Assembly (NCBI GenBank): GCA_944990035.1
Contig: CALYLX010000139.1
Span: forward strand, 310,001 to 374,000
Direction: 5' to 3'
From: Clitopilus passeckerianus
Taxonomy: Eukaryota; Basidiomycota; Agaricomycetes; Agaricales; Entolomataceae
Length of the DNA stretch: 64,000 nucleotides
This document shows positions 36,789 to 48,471 of the stretch, piece after piece (position 1 is the first letter of the stretch; each line of letters opens with the position of its first letter). Position numbers and translations under genes: made by a program. The notes under the pieces are model-generated. The model ran no database searches. It saw only the letters and a program-made list of their open reading frames with translations, and was not told where the DNA came from.

Positions 36789-38072
36789 CTATATAGCATC
36801 CCGAACGACCAAGTTGGGCAAAGGCTTCTTATCAGGAAGAACCATGGAAGTCTTGGCAGTTGGCCCCATCATGCATTCAAACGAATAGTAGTTGGTCCAC
36901 AGACTGCCGTCCGCGACATAAGGGTTCAGAAGCAGGAAGCGAGCGAACTCGTCCTTCTCTTTCGAGGAAAGTGTTGGCGCGGTTCGTACGGCGGACTCGG
37001 GCACCTGCTGCGCTGCAACGTTTTGGATACCGAGATGGACGATCTGGATCCAGAAGTATGTCAGGGTGAAATGGAACGCGCGTTGATCGTAAAAGGGCCC
37101 GGGACTTTGTGCGATATATGACCTCAATCCTTCAAAGATCATGTCTTTACCTGCAAACAGAAAGGTTTGGAAACAGAGCGAGAAGATGGAAGTATGCTAG
37201 ACAAACCCTTTTGCCTTCCATGAGTACTGAGGAGTAGATACGCAATACGAATGTGCGTATAGTGGTCCCAAGCTGGAAGCTTGATAGTCCCAAAGAGCCT
37301 GATAAAGTGTTCGTCGTCTACATCCTTCTCCAGTTTATTGAACCAGGCCTCAATTTTGTTTGAAAGTTCCTTGGAGTGCTTGGACTCTGCTTGGAGCACC
37401 GGGGGCGCTTTGGAGAAATTGAGAAGTGATGGATTCTCCAACATGATTTGTAGCCAGTCCATGCCAGGTTGTAGGCCACTCTCTGCATAAGGCTTCGTCA
37501 CAGACGTGGGGAGAACCATGCAGATGTTGTGCCTTGTGAAAGGTTGGAAGATCTCCCTAACAATGTCAACAGGCGTTGCATTTGGAAGGTCTTGCTTGTT
37601 TGCCAAGCTGTAAGGAGGGGATAAGTTGAGACGGGCTCGCGCCTGGGACCAATCAAGCTTACATCAGTACAGGGAACTTCTTCTTCTGACCATTTTTTTC
37701 TCGTATCTCCTCTAGTTCATAGACAAGAGAGGTGAGAGATTCAACTGCCGGCCCAACATATTCTCTTTCTGAGGCGTTCACAACCCAGATTAGCGCATCC
37801 GTCGTTGCAATCAGTGGGGCGTACGGTGACGCCATGCTCCTAAGACTTGCACAACCCAACCCAATATCGTAGGCCTTAAACTTCAATGGACGCCCGACGC
37901 TTGTAGGTACTTCTACTGGCGAGCTCCGAAGGCCTATTCCGCTACTGTTCTTTCCTCCACAGGTGTCGACCAAGGAAGATTTCCCACCCCAATTCTCACC
38001 AAAGACAGTGATGGAAAGTTCATTGTTGGAGGGGTAGAATCGTTTGACGAGCTGCTGGAGAAGGGATGTCAT
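36789..38072 (-). CDS. Arf-like GTPase fused to a helical His-containing C-terminal domain (copy A)
   Basis: Exons 38072..37663, 37607..37207 and 37150..36789; 390 residues. The N-terminal 190 residues form an Arf/SR-beta-like G domain: P-loop GENWGGKSS, a G3-like YDIGLG in place of the usual WDxGGQ, and G4 ANKQD. No Gly2 is present, so the Arf myristoyl switch is absent. The C-terminal 190 residues are all-helical with the signature WDHYTHIRIAYLLL, then FHFTLTYFW, then FARFLLLNPYVADGSLW and a final VLPDKKPLP. A similar compact domain with WDH/HxR and FHxT histidines is, as I recall, found as stand-alone bacterial proteins and in fungal Arf fusions; its reaction is unknown. Exon number, intron phases and most of the sequence match copy B, 1.76 kb upstream. 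Confidence 0.85.
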
Positions 38073-38551
38073 TCTGCTCTGAGAAGATGATCGTATCTTG
38101 GTACGTTGACACACAGGGTGCTATTTGAACGTCCACAAGCACTGAAACTGACATCAGGTCCACGTCAGATATGTTGAAAGTTACGTGTCCCCTGCAGCTG
38201 TGCAGGGCTGGTAAGCATCCATGGGTATACATCTGTGATATATGCCTGGGATGATTCGGAGTCAAACCCGTTCTGCTGACCAACTTGACTTAGGCCATTT
38301 GGCCTCTCGAGGTTATCTGGAAAATAGCTGACACTGTGTAGATGTCAAAATACGATGAGGGGAATCCGCTCAAGCGTTAACCAGTCGGCTGAGCTGGTTC
38401 GAAAAGATGAATTACTGTCTCAATGCATTGAGGAGTATTGAATACACTAATCAGCCAGGTGCAATGAGTATTAATGAAGAGAGTCTGCAGAAAGCAACGT
38501 AGTAAACTGCATGATTCATAACTGAGGACCTCGTGCAAATCATCAGCCATT
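38073..38551. other. Spacer between the tandem Arf-like genes
   Basis: Holds the promoter of copy A and the 3' flank of copy B. The segment 38115-38190 is clearly similar to 39885-39960 upstream of copy B (shared TATTTGAACGTCCACAA, ATCAGGTCCA and GATATGTTG words), so the promoter was duplicated with the gene. Confidence 0.6.
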
Positions 38552-39835
38552 CTATATAGCATCCCGAACGACCAGATTAGGCAAAGGCCTCTTGTCCGGA
38601 AGTACCATGGAAGACTTGGCAGAGGGTCCCATCATGCATTCCAACGAATAGTAATTTGTCCACAAGCTGCCATCCGCGACATAGGGATTCAGAAGCAGGA
38701 AACGCGCAAACTGATCCTTCTCCTGAGAGGAAAGCGTTGGCTTAGCTTGGGCAATGGATTCGGGTACCTTTCGTGTTGAAAGGTTCTGGATACCGAGGTG
38801 GACGATTTGAATCCAGAAGTACGTCATCGTGAAGTGGAATGCACGGCTGGTGCTCGGGGGACTCTGTGCGATATACGACTTAAGGCCGTCAAAGATAAGG
38901 TCTTTGCCTGTATACGGGGACGTCGGGTAAGCCAAATGAATGAACGAGGTGGTAGATTGTACGAACCCTTTTGCCTGCCGTGAGTGTTGAGGAGGAGGTA
39001 TGCAATGCGAATATGCGTGTAATGATCCCATGCAGGGAGCTTGAAAGCCTCGAAGAGCTTGACGAACTCTTCGTCACCTGCATCATTTTCTAGTTTATTG
39101 ATCCAAGTCTCGATCTTGTCCGTGAGGTCCTTGGGGTACTTTGGAGGTTCCATCTGTGTTACGGGCGATGCCTTCGCCAGCAGAGATGGATTCTCCAACA
39201 TGATCTGTAGCCAGTCTACACCATGCTGCAGCCCGCTTTCTGCAAACGGTTTCTTCACAGAAGTGGGCAGGACCATGCAAGTATGGGAGCTTGTGAACGC
39301 TTTCAAGGCTGATCTGACTTCATCAATTGAAACAGCCTTCGGAAGATCCTGTTTATTCGCCAGTCTAGATGGAAAACCAAGATCAGAGTAGCCCACCGCA
39401 CAAGAATTGAGGGACTCACATGAGTACAGGAAACCTCCTCTGCTTGCCCTGCTTGACCCGGGCTTCTTCCACTGCATCGACGATCGACAACAGGTCGTTG
39501 ACGCTTTGTTGAATTCCATCTCTTACAGAGGAATCGATGACCCAGATTAAAGCGTCGGTCATCGCGACCAACGAGGCGTACAGTAATCCCATGGCACGAG
39601 CGCTCCCACAGCCCATTCCAATATCGTACGCAAGGAATTTCAAGGGTGTTCCGTTACTTGTCGGAGCCTCCACGAGCGATGTCCAAAAGCCTATGCTGCC
39701 TATGTCATGGCCTTCTCCTCCGAGAGTGGTGACCGTGGAAGTTTTTCCACTCCAGCTGTCGCCTAGGAAGGTAACAGAATGGCCGTTGTTCGACGGGTAG
39801 AAGCGATCGATGAGTTTGTTGAGAAGAGAGGACAT
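38552..39835 (-). CDS. Arf-like GTPase fused to a helical His-containing C-terminal domain (copy B)
   Basis: Exons 39835..39420, 39364..38967 and 38907..38552; 389 residues. Same plan as copy A: P-loop GDSWSGKTS, G3-like YDIGMG without catalytic Gln, G4 ANKQD, then the helical domain WDHYTHIRIAYLLL, FHFTMTYFW, FARFLLLNPYVADG and VLPDKRPLP. The C-terminal halves of A and B are more alike than the switch regions and the segment between the two domains (SPVTQMEPPKYPKDL in B), which fits retention of the helical domain with drift of the GTPase surface. The start is the only upstream ATG and gives the same distance to the P-loop as in copy A. Confidence 0.86.
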
Positions 39836-40390
39836 TCTGTGGAGAGGAGATGGGGATTTGACTATAATCTTACATCAAGGTGGTCGTTGTGGCTGTATTT
39901 GAACGTCCACAATCAAGCATGAGATCAGGTCCATGTCGGATATGTTGGAATCTACGTGTCCCATAAAGCCACAGGCCCCGTCAGGCATTCAAGGCTGTAC
40001 ATCATCGTTATTGAACAAGAGTCAATATGGCTGGGATGTTGGACAGGATCAAGCGCATCCGTCAACCATTTGCACCGCCCAAAAGACATAGCGGGGTTTG
40101 CCGGTAGATACTTACCAAAGAAGGGCACGCGTTGTTTGCGGGTGTGTACGTGTCAATCGTCAAACAGGCCAAAAAAAAAAAGAAATCAGAAAACGAGATG
40201 GTGGACTTGCTCTCAGCAAAATGGAAGGGAGGACCGTTCCTGAAGAGTTCATGGTATTATTCCAGACATTATACAAGATAAATGCATCAAGTGAAAGCAA
40301 AGGGAAAGATGCACAATATATAACAATCGACCAAGGTATAGGTATCGTCTCCATCGAAGTCAGTCCATTCCTTCCTACGAAAAACGATTA
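39836..40390. other. Intergenic stretch, promoter of Arf-like copy B
   Basis: No gene is supported. 39885-39960 is the promoter block shared with copy A. 40165-40185 is an A-rich run. The remaining bases lead to the 3' end of the aspartic-protease gene. Confidence 0.5.
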
Positions 40391-42252
40391 CTATAGAAGC
40401 GCAAGAAGCCCGCCGGCGAATATCGAAAAGAAAGCGGTGCCAAAAGCGGCTTTGTTCGAAAAGGCCCCATCTGCGCAGAAAGGTATGATCAGAGTCAAAT
40501 AATGAACGAAGGAAGAACAACACTCACTGCCGTTGCCGTTGCCGCTTTCAGTGGGAGCGGCTGAGGGGTTTGGAGTTACAGTAGTATATATAGTAGAAAA
40601 AGATGGCGGAATGAGTCCTGAACTAGCCGTATTGGATGGAATAGAAGTTGGTCCCGCACCTGAACCTCCTGCGGCTGAGGAGAGTTGGGCAAACCCGATC
40701 GATGGCGGGTCTGCGCGGAATACGGAGTAAACGTTTTTCTATAGATGCGGGGAAAAACAGGATAATAGTCGTCAGCGGAGCAAGTGGAGGGAGGGAGAAT
40801 AAGACTAACCAAGAAAGTGGCGCCAACCACCCAGTTGGGGTTGCCACCGCCGCTGACGATGTTGCTACCCAGGCTGAGATCGAAGATCCCACCCACGCAC
40901 TGGGAGCTACCTCGGGATACACGTCCCAGGTTCATGTCAGCCACGTTGATAGGCCACAGCTTTCCTCCGAAGGAGAGGGAGATCTCAACGTTGGTGTTGC
41001 AGGCTGAGAAGCGCCTATTCAGTACACACGGTAGCTAGGAGTGAGGTAGCACTCACGGAAAGAATAGAACCCTGATTGCGAGTCAACGGCACTTGCGCCG
41101 GGCACAGCGGCGTAGATTGCAGCAACATCTTGCGAGGGTCCACCAATGAGGGTGGTACCGGTATCGATGGCAGAAATGGAGGCATCCCCTGAGGTAATGG
41201 CGACGGACTTTCCGTTGACAGTAACAGCTGTATTTCGTTGTCAGGTTCAGGGACCATGAAAACTGAACAAAGGAAACTCACTCTTGAGGTTCAGTAGCCA
41301 GAAGGAGGGGTCGGAGGGCATGTCTAGGAACTCAATGTCGCCAGTGAATAGAGTGGAGTTAGTGCCTCCAAGGGTGAAAATTCCTCCTGGTTCCTCCTCG
41401 CTGGCGGTAGGGTCGTCCCTAAAGCGGGTCATCCAGAAACTCATCTCAGAGGTGTCCAAGAGCTTGTTAGTCCAAAGGTTCTGCCAAAACGGAATCGATT
41501 TCGTTGCGGTGATCGTATCGAAGGCAAGACCCATGATTCCTGATACTGAACCGTCCAGGAGACCATCTGAAAGTTGTGAAGCAGCCACTAGAGAGATAAA
41601 AATGAGTTTTCAGCGATGCGGAATAGACGATTAAAATCCTTACAGAATGTCTGCTTGGCTACTGAGAAACCTCCCATGGCCACCGTCTCGGTACCAATCT
41701 GTCCGGCAACTTGCCCAGAACCATATCTAATTGTGGTTCCGAACTGCGAAAGGGAAACGGTATTCGATTTCGATGAATCGTATTTTGGTGTCGAGGTCTG
41801 GCAGTTGGCACATTGGTTGTCGGTAACCCAAAGATCCGAAGAGCCGGTATCGAGGATGACATTGAAGGGCTGGGGTCTACATAGAGCTCTGAGCAAAACA
41901 TACCACGAGCACGAAGTAGAAGAAGCTTACGGTGTTCCGATGTTCACTTGGGCGAAATAGCTTGCATCGGATTGCTACGGTGTCATTTTGAGTTAGATAC
42001 ACATTAGGAGGTCGTCGAATAGAAACATACCTGGTTAGTCATGCTGAAGCCAGCGACTGCTCGCCTTCCGGTCGTCGCATTGTTTCTGCCTCCCACAAAG
42101 TACTTTCCCCTCAGAAGCTCCGCAGCACCGAGGTAATACTTGAAGTCGCGTTCCACTCCGTCCGTACGCCTTGTTAGGCTGAAATGTAGTGGCTCCGCAG
42201 CCATTGAAGTCGCAGGAAGGAGGCATAGCAGTGAAAGGGATAGAGGAAGCAT
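40391..42252 (-). CDS. Pepsin-like aspartic protease (A1) with signal peptide and GPI-type C-terminus
   Basis: Exons 42252..42031, 41974..41931, 41876..41644, 41587..41282, 41227..41057, 41003..40810, 40738..40528 and 40470..40391; 486 residues. Signal peptide MLPLSLSLLCLLPATSMA, then a propeptide. First catalytic motif VILDTGSSDLWV, flap tyrosine in IRYGSGQ, second motif AIDTGTTLIGG and the conserved NWVVGATFL block: a complete active site. The C-terminal 70 residues are Ser/Thr/Pro/Gly-rich and end in a small linker and a hydrophobic tail (FFSIFAGGLLALL), the profile of a GPI attachment signal, so the enzyme is probably tethered to membrane or wall. Such enzymes digest extracellular protein or process wall proteins. 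A1 proteases are many in this group; no closer identity is claimed. Confidence 0.93.
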
Positions 42253-43224
42253 CGTGAAAGATGGTCGTTATAGGAGATGAGTAGAAGAAAGACTGCCCAG
42301 GCGGTCAAGCGTCCGTTAATATAAAAAAAGGGATGATTCAGCTAAGGATTGAACCAAGGTTGTACGTGGATCTACCACGCTGCGGATTGGAGGCTATGAA
42401 GTCCTGTACGGACCTCCAATGAAATCCGGGCTAAGTTTGGGAAATGACAGGAAGGGGGAGGAGTGGCTTCAAGTATTGCCGTTGCCTGCATGACCTCTAT
42501 CTTGCCTTTTTTGGAACAACGCGCAGCAACATGATCGAATCAAAGTCCGATCACAAGCATGCCAGCGTGCCGGGCGGTTGCCGACCTTGGCAATGGCTTG
42601 AGGTTTCGTTTTCAGCCTTTCTCCACACCAGCCAAGATGTCATTGGCATCAGACTTTACTCTTGGTTTTGGGTATAGAATTGTGTCATACTGGCTCCCAT
42701 GGTGGCTCCAAGAGAGCCTTGGAAGGGGCAGGAGATTTTTTCAGCCGCCAAATCATTCCTGACAAGCACAGCTTGACATGAGGGCAAGCGTACTGACAAT
42801 TATAGCATTGTGAGCGCTCTACGGCCTCCACCAACAACGGAAATATCTCGTCTTTTTATAAGCAGGCAAGGACAGACAACGAGTCAACAATTCAAACGAC
42901 CTGATGTCTATTATATTATCAACTGAAAGGTCGCTGTCATACTTGGAAACGATGGATCGTCGCTGATCGAATGTCTTTTTGGCTGCAGAGCCACAAGCCC
43001 ACTCCGTCTGCAACATTGGACGCCATCTCGGCTTCTATTCAAACCTTCAAGGGTCCAATAATCATGGCATGACGAGGCCTGGCCCGTTGTTCCGTCGATA
43101 GAGGGTCTTCTCTCCCCACGCTTCCATCCACCATCAATACCCAGCGTACCTCGCTCGTATCGATCCGTTATTCTCCTCAGCGCCAATCGGTCTTGTGGTT
43201 GCCAACAAAGCTTGTACGCATCCA
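42253..43224. other. Intergenic stretch
   Basis: Contains the protease promoter (42260-42320, with a TATAAAA-like AT run near 42318-42328) and the leader of the next gene. Short frames at 42444-42677 (+) and 43225-42911 (-) have no coding support. Confidence 0.5.
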
Positions 43225-44255
43225 ATGGCTGACAGTGTGCGACCTATTGTGCCAGATCAATTCCCGCAAGAATTGCAAAGATATATATTCGAAGTTTCTG
43301 CTAGGAAATTCCCGAGTAGTGCGATCCAACTGGTTCGCGTGGCGAACCACGTTCGAATTTGGTACGGCTGCTGTTTCCCCCCGTTCGATATCTTATCTGA
43401 TATAGTCCGCTTAGGATCGAACCTATTCTCTATGAGTGCATTATAGTGCGCAATGACGAATGTTGCCTCAAGTTGCTTGAGACACTTTCTGCGAGGCCAG
43501 AACTGTTTCTGTCGCACACGAGGCAAATAGCACTAGTGACCGACACCGTTACTTTCGGGCAGGCCAAGACTATTCTAGCCACCTGCTCTCACAGAACTAC
43601 AGAGTTCTCAGTGTGGAGTGGTCAACGCAACCCGAGCATTTTCCTCCCCTTCATTCGGTCGCATGGTGTCCAGCGTCTAACTCTCCAGTCACACCATTCT
43701 TCGGAGTTGACAATCCCACCGTCAATTCTATCCTCCCTGACGCACCTCATGATGCTGGACGGTCCCTACAGCTGGTTCTCCCTCCGCCAAGCAGCGCATG
43801 AAGTCAGGGAGGCCGAAGTCATCCACGAATCTCATTCGCCACCACCACTTTCACGATCGCCACCCTCATCCACTGTCTCTCCGACACCCGTCAAACCGTT
43901 TTTCCAATCCCTCACCCACTTTGGCGTATGTTCCCAGAACTGGGGGAGCGCTCAGCCTATCCTCAAGGTTGCAGAAAATCTCAAATATTTTGCGGTTATT
44001 GTGCCTCCTGCACCGAAGTGTACTGCTAGGTCGGCAGCTATGATTGAGCAGAGGATCAGGGAATTGCGGGACCCTAGGGTCGTGCTTGTTCAGTACGACC
44101 ATACGGTTGAAAACTGGGAAACCGCTGCTCGAGGTGGTCGTGATATCTGGGAGTTGGTCGAGAAATTAGTTGAGGATAGGTATAAGAACGCTGGGAGTGA
44201 CTGGATAACGGGGGCTCAAAGAGCACGAGGATGGTCTTTCTCTTCGAATGCATAG
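43225..44255 (+). CDS. Agaricomycete multi-copy protein with PQELQRYIFE-type N-terminus
   Basis: Exons 43225..43361 and 43415..44255; 325 residues. The N-terminus PDQFPQELQRYIFEVSARKF, LVRVANHVRIW and the following IEPILYECIIV are typical of a large agaricomycete F-box-like family of unknown function. A Ser/Pro-rich insert (PPPLSRSPPSSTVSPTPV) interrupts the body. The C-terminal block PILKVAENLKYFAVIVPPAP through RARGWSFSSN also exists as a broken copy at 46199-46501. The ATG at 43225 is the first real ATG; the frame upstream begins only with GTG. Confidence 0.75.
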
Positions 44256-44451
44256 GTGGGACTGATTCAGCTACGGACATTGATAGACACTGAGCGCTGA
44301 CTATTATACAGAATACAAGTTGTAAACCCTTCGTTATTACGTCCGTGAATTCTGACTCGGTTTAACCTTTCTCAATACTTTCCAATAGGAAGCGGACGAA
44401 TCAGAGTGAAGAGCCGATTCTGTTTTCCCCCCAGTGACCCTAATTTCCCTC

Positions 44452-46100
44452 CTAGTACGCCATGAATTGTATGTTATATACAGAAGGATCAACGCCTGTC
44501 TTCATCTTCAAGTCCTTGAGGAGATTGGTGTACTTTGCACCCAAAGCCCGGTTACCATCTTGAATGGAGATGAAGCCTGTCTTTATGCATCCTCCGGAGC
44601 TAGCTGAGGGTCTTTGCATTGAAATGGTCCACTGAATTTCGAGCATGTGCAGGAAGGCATCTACATCCGCTGCCGCCACCGTACAATCAAGTGTTTGCAA
44701 CTCGAGCCCTTGAGTACCAGATTCGAGGGCATTAATGGTTTGCCGGGATAGCCGGTCTCCTGGACAAAATATGGAAATTGCCCGGAGATTTGGCAAACCT
44801 GCGATGAACGTGTCAATCCGGGCACCCTCAAACTTGATTAGGTGAAGACCTTTCAAGGTCTTCAAAGTGCATATATAGTCTGTGAGGATGCTCAACAGCT
44901 TGATTTTCTCCTCCCAGACTCGGCAACGAGCCTTCAACTGAAGGTGGGTGATGGAGGGGAGGTCGAGGAGACTGAAGAAACGGAATGTAGCCATGGGCGG
45001 GTCGAATGTAGACTCCTCATCGATTTCGACGTTGAGAGTCTTGAGGGAGGGTAGGTGTATCATGGGCATGGAAGGCATGGATGTGTGGGCATCTTCCATA
45101 GACTCCCCACCAATACGCAATCGTAAGGATACCAGTTGGACACAGCCACGCAGGTGGTCGTGCACTGGTGAAATGGGTAGGACAAGGTCATCAAACAGCT
45201 TGATGTCGAAGAAACGGGTCCATTTGGCGTCTCTTAATACGCCTGGGTCGCCGGGGTGGGATGCCAAGGAGCCTGTCTGGCCGAGCCTAATGTGAGTTAG
45301 GCAGGGCATCTGGTCAAGCACGAGCCGTCTCACGAAAGCACAGACCTCCGAGTTAGAAACGGAGACCGCCATGGATAATTCCTTGACATTAGGGAAGTAT
45401 ACCGTTTCCAACTCGGTGAGAAAATGTTTCGGAAGGTGCTCGAGAGACAGAGCGCAAAGCCTCTCGATGCTACCAGAGTCGAAAACCAAACATAGCAAAC
45501 GCCTCACACTGGCCCAAGCCGGTTTAGAAATTGGGAGGTTGTACCAGCTAACCGTTAGGTTTAGGGGACACCGTCCACCTCGACGATAAACCTCCTTAAT
45601 AAGCGTATCAGCCACGTCATCTCCCATCCTCACCATGAGCTGGACCTGGACATTACTCCAGAACAAGCTCTCGTTCAGGACGATGTGTCGCCACCTCGAA
45701 CAAGTCCAAGATAACGCCCAGAGAGCGTCCGTCCTTCTAATGGGAATTTGCAAGCATTTGAAGCAGAACCTAAAGATTTGCAGCAAAGCCTCGACCGGCA
45801 GGTCTCTAAAAGTTCGCCCAGTCCGGACCAAGAGATTGTATTGCATAAACCTGGTCTCCCTGAGCCCCTGAAGTTCACCCATTTGCGATGGAGAATCCTT
45901 CATTTCATCGTCAAGTTGTTCAATCTGGGCTCTAACGCGGGCTGAAAGGTTGTTTATGTCCCTTCTTGTGAGATTCTCTACATCGTGCTCCGCAAGCTGA
46001 GGATGGTCTGCGAGCTGGGTTAGCCGTTAGAAACGGCTTTCACGCAGACCTGCAGAGAACGCACCTGGTCCAGAATCTCGGTTTGCTCTGCGGAGAACAT
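44452..46100 (-). CDS. F-box/LRR-like protein, tandem copy 1
   Basis: Exons 46100..46065 and 46014..44452; 532 residues. The tiny first exon encodes MFSAEQTEILDQ; the second begins LADHPQLAEHD and includes a coiled coil (ARVRAQIEQLDDEMK) and the F-box (DLPVEALLQIFRFCFKC, WTCSRWRHIVLNESLFW). LRR-like repeats and the tail VDAFLHMLEIQWTIS follow. It is paralogous to the gene at 46691-48336, with the same exon boundaries. Predicted SCF adaptor; the coiled coil before the F-box is common in this family. Confidence 0.88.
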
Positions 46101-46198
46101 CCTGAGGGAGGGCTTCCGTCGGTAATACCCAGTCGGGAGAGAACAAAGCTCCAATGGGGTCTCACGGTAACAGTAACTACTGGTGAGTCTGATGGACA

Positions 46199-46501
46199 GC
46201 TCAGCCGATACTCAAGGTTGCAGAAAATCTCAAATATTTTGCGGTTATTGTGCCCCCTGCACCAAAGTGCGCTACCAGGTCGGTGGCTATGATTGAGCAG
46301 AGAATCAGGGAATTGCGGGATCCGAGGGTTGTACTGGTCCAGTACGGCCATACGGTCGAAAACTGGGAGACCGGCTCGAGATGGCCGAGATATTTGGAGT
46401 TGGTCGAAAAATTAGTTGAGGATGGGTATAAGAATACTGAGAGCGATTGGATTACCGGGGCTCAAAGAGCACGAGGCTGGTCTTTTTCCTCAAATACATA
46501 G
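46199..46501 (+). pseudogene. Truncated duplicate of the gene at 43225-44255
   Basis: A 3' fragment only, encoding PILKVAENLKYFAVIVPPAP through GARGW-like sequence and ending SSNT at the same stop position as the parent gene. The upstream break is near 46195, where the sequence changes to the 5' leader of the F-box copy. No start or first exon is present. It is a by-product of the tandem duplication described in the findings. Confidence 0.85.
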
Positions 46502-46690
46502 GTGAGGCTATTTCAGCTATGATGACTCTGACAGATACTGGGCACTGACTCAGTATTCTGCAGAATATCATTTGCAAACACTTTATTATTACGTCCGTGG
46601 CCACTCAATACAACCCTTCCTCAATATTTGCTATTCAAAACCGGGAACGAATCGGGGAGAAGAATGAAATTTGTTCATTCCCCAGCGACT

Positions 46691-48336
46691 TTAACATCCT
46701 TCCGTCGACCAGAACCATCTGTGGTGTTTGAGATGGTCGACACCTGCCTTCACCTCCAATTCCTCAAGAAGATTCGTATACTTCTTCGTCAAATCTTGGC
46801 TGCCACCTTCAATACAGATATGGCTTTTCTCTATGCATCCTCGAGCGTCGGCTAAGGAACCTTGCGTTGAATTGGTCCACTGAATTTCTAGCATGTGGAC
46901 GAAGGCTTCAACATCCGCTGCCGCTATCGTGCAATTGAGTCTTTGTAACTGGGCCCCTTGAGCACCAGATTCAAGGGCTTCAATGGTTCGTCGAGATAGC
47001 TTGTCTCCTGGAGAGGATAGGAAAAGTGCCTGGAGATTTGGCAACCCTGCAATGAACTTGTCAATATGGGCACCTTTGAAGCCGACCAAATTGATGCTTT
47101 TCAAGGTCTTCAAAGTGCATATGTAGTCTGAGAGGATGCTCAACAGCGTTATTTTCTCCTTCCAGTTTTCACACTGAGCTGTTAGCAGTAGGTGGGTGAT
47201 GGAAGGGAGGTTGAGACGAATGAGGAAACAGAATATGACCATAGGCGCGTTAAATGTAGTCTCCTCATAGATGTCGATGTCGAGATTCTTCAGGGAGGGT
47301 AGGTGTATCTTGGGCATGGAGGGCAATATTGTGCGCGCATCTTCCCTAGACTCCCCACCAATACCCAATTGCAGGGATACCAATTGGTCACAACCACCCA
47401 GCCGGTCGTGCACTTGTGAAAAGGGTAGGACAATATCATAGTACAGCTGGATGTCAATGAAACGGGTCCACTTCGCGTCGCCGAATAGGTCACTGGCGTG
47501 GTATATGGGGGAGGATGTGTGAAGCTCAATGTGAGTTAGGCAGGGCATACGGTCAAGCATGAGCCGTCTCACGAAAGCACAGACCTCCGTGTGAGGTCCG
47601 TCCACCGTCATAGATAATTCCTTGAGGTTGGGGAAGTATGCCGTTTCCAACTCGGGAAGAAAAGATTCCGGGAGTAGTTCGAGAGTCAGCGCGCAAATCC
47701 TCTCGATGCTGCTAGAATCAAAAGCTGAGCGTAGCAAACGCATCAGATCGCTCTCAGCAGGTTGCTGGGAGTCATTCCAGGTAACCATTAGCCTCAAGGG
47801 ACAGTGTCCACCTCGACGATAAACCTCCTTAATAATCATGTTGGCCACATCACCATCTCCCTTCTTCTCCACGAGCTCGACCTGGACATTACTCCAGAAC
47901 AGGCACTCGTTCAGGATGATGCCTCGCCATCTCGAACAGGTCCAAGATAACACCCAGACAGCGTCAGTCCTTCTAGTGGGAATTTTCACGCATTCGACAC
48001 AGGATGTGAAAATTTGAAGGAGAGCCTCAACCGGCAGGTCTCTCCAAGTTCGCCCAGTCTTGGCCAAGAGATTGTGCTGTATAAACCTGGTGTCCCTGAG
48101 CCCCTGAAACTCGTCGATTCGCGATGGAAAGTTCTCCTTTTCTTTATCAAGTTGTTCAATATGGGCTCTAACGCGAGCTGAAAGCTTGTTTACGTCCTTT
48201 CTTGTGAGACTCTTAAGAAACTGCTCCGCAAGATGAGGAGACTCTGCGACCTGGATCGGCCGTCAGAAACGGCTTTCACGCAGACCTACAACAAACGTAC
48301 CTCGTCCAGAATCTTGCTTTGCTCTGGGGAGAACAT
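46691..48336 (-). CDS. F-box/LRR-like protein, tandem copy 2
   Basis: Exons 48336..48301 and 48250..46691; 531 residues. First exon MFSPEQSKILDE; second exon VAESPHLAEQF, coiled coil ARVRAHIEQLDKEKE, F-box DLPVEALLQIFTSCVEC and WTCSRWRGIILNECLFW, then LRR-like repeats and the tail VEAFVHMLEIQWTNS. Intact frame, same intron position and phase as copy 1; the repeats have diverged most. Predicted SCF adaptor. Confidence 0.88.
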
Positions 48337-48471
48337 CTTTATGGAGGGGATATCGTGGATTGAGGAGAAAAGAATGCCTTTTGGTCTCACGGCACCGACT
48401 TGGATTCTGATGGACAGGATCCGAGTCACACTAAGGAAAAGCATGCATACTAATAGATGAGGAAATTCATA

